Below, piece by piece: positions 1-5,499 of a stretch of DNA of 5,797 nucleotides. The translations under genes were made by a program, and so were the position numbers. Below the pieces are notes generated by a model. That model was not told where the DNA came from. It searched no databases and was given only the letters and a program-made list of their open reading frames with translations. The stretch is from the NCBI GenBank assembly GCA_028678885.1, contig JAJRCP010000111.1, positions 1 to 5,797 on the forward strand, read 5' to 3'. Each line of letters starts with the position of its first letter. Position 1 is the stretch's first letter. This stretch comes from Methanomicrobiales archaeon (GTDB lineage: Archaea; Halobacteriota; Methanomicrobia; Methanomicrobiales; JACTUA01).

Positions 1-1247
1 AGGGCATGGGTACCGATATCTTTACGATGACGGACGTGTCCGAGGACTGAGGAAGCCCCTGATTCCGCAAAAGCTTCGGCTTCTTCAAGGGTATCTCCAA
101 TGCCCACAAACGCAAGGGTCCGTGAGGACTGAGTAAATAAAACACCATCCTTTTCTTCCACGTTCGCATAGTAGAGAAGCGCTTTCTGATAATCACCGAT
201 TGTGAGGGGAGCATTTACAACCGGAGTTTCAGGATATCCTTGTGGTACTAGGTATTTGCACACGGTTGCCTTGGTATCAAACAGCACGCGTGAACGCGAG
301 AGTGTCCCTTCCGTAATCTGGCAGAGAATCTCAGCAAAATCGCTCCTGAGGATGGAGAGAACATTCATTGCTTCGGGATCTCCAAACCGGGCATTAAATT
401 CCACAACTTTCGGACCATCCTTGGTATTCATGAACTGACCATACAGTATCCCCCGAAAGGGATAACCCTCTCGATAAAGTGTGTTCACGGCATCCTTCAT
501 GATCTGAAGTGCTTGCTCATATTCATTGATTCCGACAAAAGGCAGAAGATGGTCACCCATCGAATACGAACCCATTCCCCCCGTGTTGGGGCCAGTATCA
601 CCTTCAAACGCTCTTTTATGATCCTGCACGAGGGGCATGGGAATTAGGTGGTGTCCATCTGCAAATGCTTGCAACGTAAACTCCTCTCCGATAAGTCGTT
701 CCTCAAGAACCACTTGCCCATGGAGCGAGCGTATATACGCAATTGCCTGGCCACGATCAATCTGCTCCCCTATAATCCGGACTCCTTTCCCTCCGGTGAG
801 CCCGATTGGCTTGATAGCCAGATCCCCGGTATATTCATTCACAAAATTGATGGCTCCCTGTTCATCATGAAAAACCCGGTATCGTGGGCACCCTGCAATT
901 CCGTGGGACTGCATCATCTCTCGGCAAAAGGCTTTATCCGTTTCCAGTCGCGCTGCAGAACGAGAGGGTCCGGCACATCCAATCCCCGCATCTTCAAGGG
1001 CATCGCTAATCCCCGCTTCTAGAGGGGCTTCTGGCCCGATAATCGCGAGATCCACATGGATTCCTGTGGCAAATTCTACAATTCTGCGCACATTTGTCTC
1101 TTTTTCAATCAAGATGTGCGATGCAAGGCGGGCGATGCCTGGATTTCTCCCGTACATCACCGAGGAGATCTCGACTCCCTCCTGGAGGGATAGAGCTCGG
1201 GATATCGCATGCTCCCTCCCTCCACCTCCTACCACGAGGATCTTCAT
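1..1247 (-). CDS. purD: Phosphoribosylamine-glycine ligase (GAR synthetase), 3' end cut by window edge
   Basis: PurD is the cytosolic enzyme of the second step of de novo purine synthesis: 5-phosphoribosylamine + glycine + ATP gives GAR + ADP + Pi. The frame starts at an ATG whose first base is 1247 and stays open for 415 codons to the left edge; the family is about 430 residues, so only a short C-terminal tail is missing. Seen in order: N-terminal GGGGREHA (7-14), GPEAPLEAG (71-79), the ATP-grasp glycine loop [11 protein letters not shown] (146-156), [10 protein letters not shown] (181-190), [20 protein letters not shown] (208-227) and the metal/ATP-binding [15 protein letters not shown] (283-297). 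The ARFGDPEAM form, rather than bacterial VRFGDPETQ, is archaeal in style. There is no Shine-Dalgarno sequence before the ATG, but a TATA-like box about 28 bp upstream suggests a leaderless or very short-leader transcript. carS lies upstream on the same strand but 345 bp away, so an operon is unlikely. Confidence 0.95.
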   Translation of the reverse strand, partial: MKILVVGGGGREHAISRALSLQEGVEISSVMYGRNPGIARLASHILIEKETNVRRIVEFATGIHVDLAIIGPEAPLEAGISDALEDAGIGCAGPSRSAARLETDKAFCREMMQSHGIAGCPRYRVFHDEQGAINFVNEYTGDLAIKPIGLTGGKGVRIIGEQIDRGQAIAYIRSLHGQVVLEERLIGEEFTLQAFADGHHLIPMPLVQDHKRAFEGDTGPNTGGMGSYSMGDHLLPFVGINEYEQALQIMKDAVNTLYREGYPFRGILYGQFMNTKDGPKVVEFNARFGDPEAMNVLSILRSDFAEILCQITEGTLSRSRVLFDTKATVCKYLVPQGYPETPVVNAPLTIGDYQKALLYYANVEEKDGVLFTQSSRTLAFVGIGDTLEEAEAFAESGASSVLGHVRHRKDIGTHA

Positions 1248-1591
1248 AGCGATCTATTGGGAGTTCCCACTTTTTAAGGCTCCCTAGAAAGGTATGAACC
1301 TAGATATTGATGGAAAAGACCGGGTCAGTTCCCAACAGCAAACTTGGCGTGAATGGAGTAATTCGATCGCATTGGAAACCGCGATAGAGCATCTTGTTTT
1401 TCGGGATTTACACCTCTATTCTGTCCCACAATTAGAATCAGAGGAAGTTAGTTAATCTTCATAGTTTCCTTCGAAATCGAGCTTGTGAAAATATGATTCG
1501 AATGTATGAAAAAGAGCGGTTAGGCTGCGTCCCATCCTTTACAGTACTCCTGATTATCACACCCTTTTATCCCCCACTATCAAGCGCGTTA
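1248..1591. other. Intergenic region between carS and purD, no convincing gene
   Basis: This 344-bp stretch separates the end of carS from the start of purD, both on the minus strand. The purD promoter is at its left end. The minus strand has no open frame of useful length. On the plus strand an ATG at 1294 opens 53 codons, ending with TAA at 1453-1455. Its product begins MNLDIDGKDR, is polar and acidic, and resembles no family I recognise. The AGG before that ATG is too close to act as a normal ribosome site, and no well-placed TATA box precedes it, so I do not call it a gene. A second plus-strand frame from 1493 runs antisense into the 3' end of carS and looks like a shadow. No tRNA-like cloverleaf or tandem repeat was seen. 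Confidence 0.5.
1271..1279 (-). promoter_or_regulatory. TATA-like box of purD
   Basis: Read on the minus strand this is CCTTAAAAA, A/T-rich and centred about 28 bp before the purD ATG. Archaeal TATA boxes sit roughly 25-30 bp before the transcription start, so initiation is predicted at or within a few bases of the ATG. That fits the absence of a ribosome binding site. The box is assigned by position and composition only. Confidence 0.45.
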
Positions 1592-2152
1592 TTACCAGGG
1601 AACATCTTTTATCCCCGTTGCATACCCGATGATATTCACTACCCGGTGAAGAACAGGAGTAAGGATCAGTATCCAAAAAAGTCGTACCGCGTCAATGGTA
1701 GCGATCAACCATGATAAATCAAACAAGGCGAGGAACAGGAAGCCGCCAGCGACGAGATCATACTGATCTGCGACGGGCCATCGTTCACCTTGTTCTTTTC
1801 CTGCTCTCCGTTTGAGGAAACTCTTGATAAGATCACCGCTAAGAGCGCCTAAGGAGAGGAGAAATACCGAGAGATATGTATGGGAAGGAAGGCCTACTCC
1901 AGAAACAGCCGGCTGAATCGCAATCTGAACAACCCCCACCGCTATTCCGCTTCCGACTCCAACGAGAAACCCGCGATATGTTTTTCCATTACCGAAGATG
2001 CGTCTTCCATCCCAAAACCGGTTCCCGAGATCGATGGGAGTCCCACCACCAATTATTGCGGCAACAGGATTTGGAATATAGGCTGGGAGCATAATCCAGA
2101 ACGCCGCTAGAAGCGCCTGCAGATAAAATTGTATATTAAGAACGTCTGCCAA
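1592..2152 (-). CDS. carS: CDP-archaeol synthase (CTP:digeranylgeranylglycerophosphate cytidylyltransferase)
   Basis: CarS transfers CMP from CTP to 2,3-di-O-geranylgeranylglyceryl phosphate, making CDP-archaeol, the precursor of archaeal phospholipids; it is an integral membrane enzyme. The 186-residue product has the family's usual length. Hydrophobic segments lie at about 9-36, 62-83, 92-108, 133-152 and 156-178, consistent with five membrane helices. Conserved blocks are LPAYIPNPVA (22-31), GGGTPIDLG (35-43), DGRRIFGNGKTYRG (48-61), GDLIKSFLKRRAGKEQG (106-122), DQYD (129-132) and the C-terminal NIIGYATGIKDVPW (173-186). The polar blocks are the expected nucleotide- and metal-binding cytoplasmic loops. 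The start is a TTG: no ATG or GTG lies in frame nearby, and the first internal ATG (residue 21) would remove most of the first helix. No Shine-Dalgarno is visible; a weak A/T-rich element (2176-2185) lies about 28 bp upstream. The gene is divergent from the tetraether-synthase-like gene 82 bp away. Confidence 0.93.
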   Translation of the reverse strand: MADVLNIQFYLQALLAAFWIMLPAYIPNPVAAIIGGGTPIDLGNRFWDGRRIFGNGKTYRGFLVGVGSGIAVGVVQIAIQPAVSGVGLPSHTYLSVFLLSLGALSGDLIKSFLKRRAGKEQGERWPVADQYDLVAGGFLFLALFDLSWLIATIDAVRLFWILILTPVLHRVVNIIGYATGIKDVPW

Positions 2153-2234
2153 TATCTTTACTATACCCTGCGGGGAAAAGATTAAGGTATCGAAGTTGGG
2201 AATATTCCGGGTTATTTCCGTCGCGAGGCCCGTT
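2153..2234. promoter_or_regulatory. Divergent promoter region of carS and the Tes-like gene
   Basis: These 82 bp must hold the promoters of both divergent lipid genes. AAAAGATTAA (2176-2185) reads TTAATCTTTT on the minus strand, about 28 bp before the carS start, and is a weak TATA-like candidate. On the plus strand a GAGG (2225-2228) lies 6 nt before the ATG at 2235 and is a plausible ribosome site. A perfect 10-bp palindrome, GGAATATTCC, lies at 2199-2208 and could be an operator or could serve as an A/T-rich promoter element. These assignments are positional. Confidence 0.5.
2225..2228 (+). promoter_or_regulatory. Ribosome binding site deciding the tes start
   Basis: GAGG lies 6 nt before the ATG at 2235, which is normal archaeal spacing. 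It supports that ATG over the upstream in-frame TTG at 2196, which has no such site. Confidence 0.5.
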
Positions 2235-3692
2235 ATGTTATTGAAAAAAACAAAGACACTCTGCCCTGTTTGCGGAAAAATCCTCGATGCGGATATTGTG
2301 GAGGAGGAAGGAAAGGTATGGATGACCCGTACCTGCCCGGAACACGGATCATTCCGTCATATCTACTGGTCCGATGCCCGGATGTTCAGGAGATACCAGC
2401 AGTTCGAGGAACTCGGCAGGGGAATTGCCAACCCACAAAGAGAGAGGACAATGGTTGGTTGTCCCAATGACTGTGGCATCTGCAACGAGCATCTCTCAGG
2501 AACCTTACTGGCCAATATCGATCTCACGAATCGCTGCAACCTTTCCTGTGACTTCTGTTTTGTAAATGCGAAAGCATGCGGGTACATTTATGAGCCAAGC
2601 TATGACGAAGTCGTCTCCATGCTCCAGCTCCTGCGCTCACAAAAACCGGTTCCAGCGCCTGCAGTTCAATTTGCCGGTGGAGAACCAACCATGCGGGATG
2701 ATCTGATAGATATCATCAGAAAGGCAAAGGAAATGGGTTTCCAACAGGTACAGATCGCGACAAATGGGATCAAAATTGCGAAGGATGTCAGTTATGTGCG
2801 AAGCCTGAAGGAGTCCGGCCTCAGCACCCTGTACCTCCATTTCGATGGGATTACCAAGGACACCGATCCCCACGTCGCCCAGCATAAGAAAGCGATAGAT
2901 AATTGTAAAGAGGTTGGTCTTGGCGTTATGCTTGTTCCAACCATTATCAACGGCCGCAATGACCACCAAGTGGGAGATATCATCCGTTATGCGGTAGAGA
3001 ATATCAAAACCGTACGCGGAGTGAATTTTCAGCCAGTTGCGTTCACCGGTGCTGCAAGCGATGACGATATCATGAAAGAACGGGTGACCATCCCGGACTT
3101 AGTGGAGCGAATAGAACGTCAGACAGATGGGATCATAAGGAAGGATGATTTTTATCCTGTCCCCTGCGTGGTGGCCATATCGGATCTGGTTGAGGAGTAC
3201 ACCGGTAAAGCCCAGATCAGGTTTACCACACATCAGCATTGCGGGGCAGCAACCTATGCCTTTGTCACCGAGAAAGGGCTTGTTCCCATCAACCGCATCC
3301 TGAACGTCGACAAATTTTTTGAAGCCATGAAACAGATGACTGAACAACTCCAGAAAGGAGGCTCCATTAATCGGTACCTCACCCTTCTCGATGGAGTAAA
3401 AAACTTGCACAATTCCATACGGGAAAGCGAGCAGGGGGATGTGACACAATTCTGGAAACTCCTTGCCAAGACAATCATCCTGCAGGACTTCAATGCATTA
3501 AGGGATTTTCACTGGAATGCGCTCTTCATTGGGATCATGCATTTCATGGATCGGTATAATTATGATCTTGAGCGCGTCCAGCGATGCTGTATCCATTATG
3601 CAACCCCAGATGGACGTCTCATCCCATTTTGCGCATACAATAGCGGCCCTGTCCACCGTGAAAAGGTGTGGCAAGAGCATAAAAAAGCATGA
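2235..3692 (+). CDS. tes: Radical SAM enzyme, tetraether lipid synthase (Tes/MJ0619) family
   Basis: The family (COG1964; Methanocaldococcus MJ0619, Methanosarcina MA_1486) joins the phytanyl ends of two diether lipids by radical carbon-carbon coupling, making macrocyclic or membrane-spanning tetraether lipids. From the ATG at 2235 the product is 485 residues. In order: an N-terminal metal-site-like CPVC...C (Cys10, 13, 34); GCPNDCGIC (75-83) with Cys76/80/83; the radical SAM motif CNLSCDFC (101-108) for the SAM-binding 4Fe-4S cluster; FAGGEPTMRDDL (146-157), the GGE motif that contacts SAM; IATNGIK (174-180); NDHQVGDIIRYA (242-253); HQHCGAATY (333-341); and C-terminal RCCIHYATPDGRLIPFCAYN (450-469), with Cys451/452/466 as likely auxiliary-cluster ligands. 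A longer frame opens at a TTG (2196), but its 13 extra residues look unrelated to the family, whereas the 2235 ATG has GAGG 6 nt upstream and begins just before the conserved CPVC. An earlier report proposed methanopterin methylation for MJ0619; the neighbouring carS favours the lipid role. Family membership is near certain, the exact product less so. Confidence 0.85.
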   Translation: MLLKKTKTLCPVCGKILDADIVEEEGKVWMTRTCPEHGSFRHIYWSDARMFRRYQQFEELGRGIANPQRERTMVGCPNDCGICNEHLSGTLLANIDLTNRCNLSCDFCFVNAKACGYIYEPSYDEVVSMLQLLRSQKPVPAPAVQFAGGEPTMRDDLIDIIRKAKEMGFQQVQIATNGIKIAKDVSYVRSLKESGLSTLYLHFDGITKDTDPHVAQHKKAIDNCKEVGLGVMLVPTIINGRNDHQVGDIIRYAVENIKTVRGVNFQPVAFTGAASDDDIMKERVTIPDLVERIERQTDGIIRKDDFYPVPCVVAISDLVEEYTGKAQIRFTTHQHCGAATYAFVTEKGLVPINRILNVDKFFEAMKQMTEQLQKGGSINRYLTLLDGVKNLHNSIRESEQGDVTQFWKLLAKTIILQDFNALRDFHWNALFIGIMHFMDRYNYDLERVQRCCIHYATPDGRLIPFCAYNSGPVHREKVWQEHKKA

Positions 3693-3786
3693 GAGGAGAA
3701 TTTCCGCTTCTATTCTATAACCCATTGGGGGTTTGCAAATTAACCTGTATCCATCGGTACCATAAAATAAAAATCTAGAATATCAG

Positions 3787-3833
3787 TTTTTTAAATGCCT
3801 CGGATCTAAACCTCGATCCCACCAAAAGGAGGG
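3787..3833 (+). promoter_or_regulatory. Candidate promoter, inverted repeat and ribosome site of a small gene
   Basis: TTTTTTAAAT (3787-3796) is a TATA-like stretch; initiation would be expected near 3815-3820. Between it and the ribosome site lies a 5-bp inverted repeat, GGATC (3802-3806) and GATCC (3815-3819) with an 8-nt spacer, which is also part of an imperfect direct repeat CCTCGGATC / CCTCGATC. GGAGGG (3828-3833) follows, with GGAGG 6 nt clear of the ATG at 3839, an excellent match to the archaeal 16S anti-Shine-Dalgarno. The T-run could instead help end tes transcription. Confidence 0.4.
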
Positions 3834-3838
3834 TAACA

Positions 3839-3949
3839 ATGGGTTTATTCTTCTATCGTAATGCGTTGGAAGCTATCCGTTTCATAGAAACCCCTGACCT
3901 CCCTTCTAAACTGGGAGACTCATGTAAACATTGTCCTAATGGAAACTAG
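3839..3949 (+). CDS. Possible small protein of 36 residues, unknown function
   Basis: The frame runs from ATG at 3839 to TAG at 3947-3949. The strongest Shine-Dalgarno on the plus strand (AAAAGGAGGG) precedes it at ideal spacing, and a TATA-like stretch lies further upstream. The product is MGLFFYRNALEAIRFIETPD followed by LPSKLGDSCKHCPNGN. It has an aromatic, mildly hydrophobic N-terminal half that could form an amphipathic helix, a proline-flanked middle, and a C-terminal CKHC (29-32) that could bind a metal or form a disulfide; with only one CxxC, a metal site would need a partner or dimer. I do not recognise a family. It lies 146 bp after tes and points toward the alanine dehydrogenase gene. 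It may be a genuine small gene, a leader peptide, a gene remnant or chance; the ribosome site is the main argument. Confidence 0.42.
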   Translation: MGLFFYRNALEAIRFIETPDLPSKLGDSCKHCPNGN

Positions 3950-4045
3950 TCGTCTATCGGATCATGGCTCTTCCCAAAAACCATGGGGGTGTATCCTTTC
4001 GTGTAATTAATCTTTATGCAGTCTCACCATGTCAAGCTTGATGTC

Positions 4046-4990
4046 CTATTTATGAACCGGGAATGACAATTCCTGCCACTCTCCCCGTTCCATGACCAGA
4101 TGTGCCATGGCCAGATCCTGAATAGCGAGCCCAGTGGAATCAAAGACAGTAATCTCATCGTTCGATTCCCGTTTTTTCCTACCAAGTACCACTTCTCCCA
4201 GCGTCCCCGCAATGTCTTCTGCCTGGAACAACCCCTTCCGAATAGGAACGTTAATCTCTCCTGAATGAATGGCCTGATCCTTATCATCAACGAAGACTCG
4301 CGATCGCAAAAGAATCTGTGGATCTAGCTCCTCTTTCCCTGGTGCGTCTGCCCCGATCGCATTGATATGTGTTCCTTCATGGATCCACTCATCTTTAATG
4401 ATCGGAGATCGCGATGGAGTCGTAGTCACGATTATCTCACAATTGCAGCATTTTTCCAGAGTTGCTCCCACCGCATCGTGAGTTTTCCACAGAGCGGCAA
4501 GCTTTTCTGCGTGTGCAGGGGTCTTGCTCCAGATGCGGATCTCTTGGACATCACATTCTGCGGTAATGGCCGCTATCTGAGCTAAAGCCTGCCTTCCACT
4601 GCCCACAACTCCAAGGGTTGAAGATTGGGTTGGCGCCAGATATTTCGCCGCCACTCCCCCTGCTCCGCCAGTCCTCATATCCGTGAGAGTGGTCGCGTTG
4701 ATGATTGCCAACGGCATACCGGTGTCTTCATCCAGAATAACCGTGAGAGCCATCACCGTGGGAAGGTGTTTTTCGCGGTTCTGGGGATGAACATTGACGA
4801 TCTTCACACCGGCGATATGCAAACCTGGGACATAAGCGGGCATCGTCCGGAAATCTCCGGTCGGAAGGGTAATATAGAGTTTCGGAGGCATCTGGACCTT
4901 TCCCCGTCCATGCTCTGCAAATATTTCTTCGATGGCACGGTTCACCTCATAAACATCAAGGACGGTATGGGAGGCAGGGTAGTATTTCAT
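4046..4990 (-). CDS. ala: Archaeal alanine dehydrogenase (ornithine cyclodeaminase / mu-crystallin family)
   Basis: Closest in my reading to the Archaeoglobus-type alanine dehydrogenase, a cytosolic NAD-dependent enzyme interconverting L-alanine with pyruvate and ammonia. The 314-residue length is normal. Visible features: the substrate-site lysine in GVKIVNVHPQN (61-71), PTVMALTVILDEDTGMPLAI (77-96), LTDMRTGGAGGVAAKYLA (102-119), the Rossmann nucleotide loop GVVGSGRQA (127-135), NAIGADAPGKEELD (210-223), and the C-terminal DSTGLAIQDLA (284-294). The typical RTGAA is RTGGA here. The start is the ATG at 4990; a stop codon lies three codons upstream, so there is no longer alternative. A GGAGG (5003-5007) precedes it with a rather long 12-nt spacer, and a TATA-like GAATAAAA lies at 5023-5030. 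It appears to be a single-gene transcript. The family also includes ornithine cyclodeaminases and pyrroline-2-carboxylate reductases, so the substrate is less certain than the fold. Confidence 0.82.
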   Translation of the reverse strand: MKYYPASHTVLDVYEVNRAIEEIFAEHGRGKVQMPPKLYITLPTGDFRTMPAYVPGLHIAGVKIVNVHPQNREKHLPTVMALTVILDEDTGMPLAIINATTLTDMRTGGAGGVAAKYLAPTQSSTLGVVGSGRQALAQIAAITAECDVQEIRIWSKTPAHAEKLAALWKTHDAVGATLEKCCNCEIIVTTTPSRSPIIKDEWIHEGTHINAIGADAPGKEELDPQILLRSRVFVDDKDQAIHSGEINVPIRKGLFQAEDIAGTLGEVVLGRKKRESNDEITVFDSTGLAIQDLAMAHLVMERGEWQELSFPVHK

Positions 4991-5002
4991 ATGATTCTAG
5001 TT

Positions 5003-5030
5003 CCTCCTTCCGGACCAAAAGGTTTTATTC
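5003..5030 (-). promoter_or_regulatory. Promoter and ribosome site of the alanine dehydrogenase gene
   Basis: On the minus strand GAATAAAA (5030-5023) is TATA-like. It is followed by GGAAGGAGG, whose GGAGG (5007-5003) lies 12 nt before the ATG. The spacing is longer than the usual 6-9 nt, but a stop codon rules out an earlier in-frame start. Confidence 0.4.
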
Positions 5031-5147
5031 TGGAGGAGTAAAAGAAACGATTTTTTCGTGATTACAAGGCCTAGTTTTAGGAAAAATATCGATAGAACAG
5101 AGCCCTTCCGTTCTCGAGAGGATTGCTGATATATGCAAGTCTACGAT

Positions 5148-5432
5148 CTACTGTGAGTATTCGATCTCTTTCAAAACTTTATCTGCAAGCTCTTTCATCC
5201 GAGCAGATATTCTTCCAGAGGCAGAGAATTCAACCTCCCTCATGGCATTCGCCAGTTCAGATCCAAGAACAAAAATTGCGTGTTTATGTTCAATCTTGCT
5301 CCTGTGAACCTGAGAGGGGTCGATCTTCAGAGCGTAATACTGAGCGAACTTTAGATCGGGATCGATGGTCTCAAAGTAATTCTTGATCTCGACCAACATT
5401 TGGTGGAGGTAGATCAATTCTTCTTTATGCAT
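5148..5432 (-). CDS. UPF0058 family protein
   Basis: A 94-residue protein of the archaeal UPF0058 family (Pfam PF01893; relatives annotated in Methanocaldococcus, Methanothermobacter, Archaeoglobus and haloarchaea), of unknown function. The family pattern is clear: KEELIYLHQMLVEIKNYFE (3-21), YYALKIDPSQVHRSKIEHKH (32-51), AIFVLGSELANAM (52-64) and a helical tail. His10, His43, His49 and His51 with nearby acidic residues could bind a metal, but that is speculation. The product is soluble and mostly helical by composition. The ATG at 5432 is supported by AGGAG (5440-5444) 7 nt upstream. dnaG ends 67 bp upstream on the same strand, and UPF0058 genes are, to my knowledge, found near dnaG in other euryarchaea. 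A separate TATA-like box in the gap suggests independent transcription, and an inverted repeat covers the ribosome site. Confidence 0.9.
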   Translation of the reverse strand: MHKEELIYLHQMLVEIKNYFETIDPDLKFAQYYALKIDPSQVHRSKIEHKHAIFVLGSELANAMREVEFSASGRISARMKELADKVLKEIEYSQ

Positions 5433-5436
5433 TGGT

Positions 5437-5459
5437 GCTCTCCTGAGAGATTGGAGAGC
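5437..5459 (-). repeat. 7-bp inverted repeat over the UPF0058 ribosome binding site
   Basis: On the plus strand GCTCTCC (5437-5443) and GGAGAGC (5453-5459) are perfect inverted copies around a 9-nt spacer. In the UPF0058 message the downstream arm contains the GGAG of the ribosome site. The repeat could be a protein-binding operator over the transcription start, or an RNA hairpin hiding the ribosome site if transcription starts far enough upstream. Confidence 0.6.
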
Positions 5460-5463
5460 GGGT

Positions 5464-5472
5464 TATAAAAAT
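5464..5472 (-). promoter_or_regulatory. TATA box of the UPF0058 gene
   Basis: On the minus strand the sequence is TTTTTATAA within AATTTTTATAACCC, the best TATA-box match in the window. Its near edge is 32 bp before the ATG at 5432, predicting initiation about 10 nt before the start codon. It lies between dnaG and the UPF0058 gene, arguing that the latter does not depend on dnaG transcription alone. Confidence 0.55.
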
Positions 5473-5499
5473 TATTGGATGAGGATATCGTCGAAAAGA

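Larger units (their letters stand above)
3693..4045. other. Intergenic region between convergent tes and alanine dehydrogenase genes
   Basis: These 353 bp lie between two converging genes. Apart from the 36-codon frame and its upstream signals, no coding frame or structured RNA is recognisable. T-rich stretches that could end transcription occur on the plus strand (TTTTTT at 3787-3792) and on the minus strand (complement of AAAAA near 3974-3979, and of the A-rich run near 3763-3775). A perfect 10-bp palindrome TCAAGCTTGA at 4032-4041 lies just beyond the alanine dehydrogenase stop. No mobile-element remains were identified. Confidence 0.5.

Noticed and set aside
648..1022. Plus-strand 124-codon frame inside purD
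   Set aside because: It is antisense to the ATP-grasp core of purD, whose minus-strand translation matches the family throughout.
1493..1714. Plus-strand 73-codon frame
   Set aside because: Much of it is antisense to the conserved C-terminus of carS, and it has no start signals.
2196..2234. TTG-initiated extension of the Tes-like protein
   Set aside because: The 13 added residues do not look like the family N-terminus and lack a ribosome site; the ATG at 2235 has GAGG at normal spacing.
3099..3449. Minus-strand 116-codon frame inside tes
   Set aside because: It is antisense to strongly conserved radical SAM coding sequence and shows no family motifs.
3798..3825. tRNA-like T-arm on the minus strand
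   Set aside because: GGGATCGAGGTTTAGATCC superficially resembles a T-arm, but the GGTTCGAATCC pattern, anticodon arm and acceptor stem are absent.
4032..4041. Palindrome TCAAGCTTGA after the alanine dehydrogenase stop
   Set aside because: Several 10-bp palindromes are expected by chance in this window, and it has no loop or T-run to act as a terminator.
4625..5041. Plus-strand 138-codon frame across the alanine dehydrogenase gene
   Set aside because: It is a shadow of the N-terminal half of a well-matched minus-strand gene.
5040..5059. Hairpin terminator for the UPF0058 gene
   Set aside because: On the minus strand ACGA and TCGT flank five A residues and a T-rich run follows, but a 4-bp stem is too weak to call.
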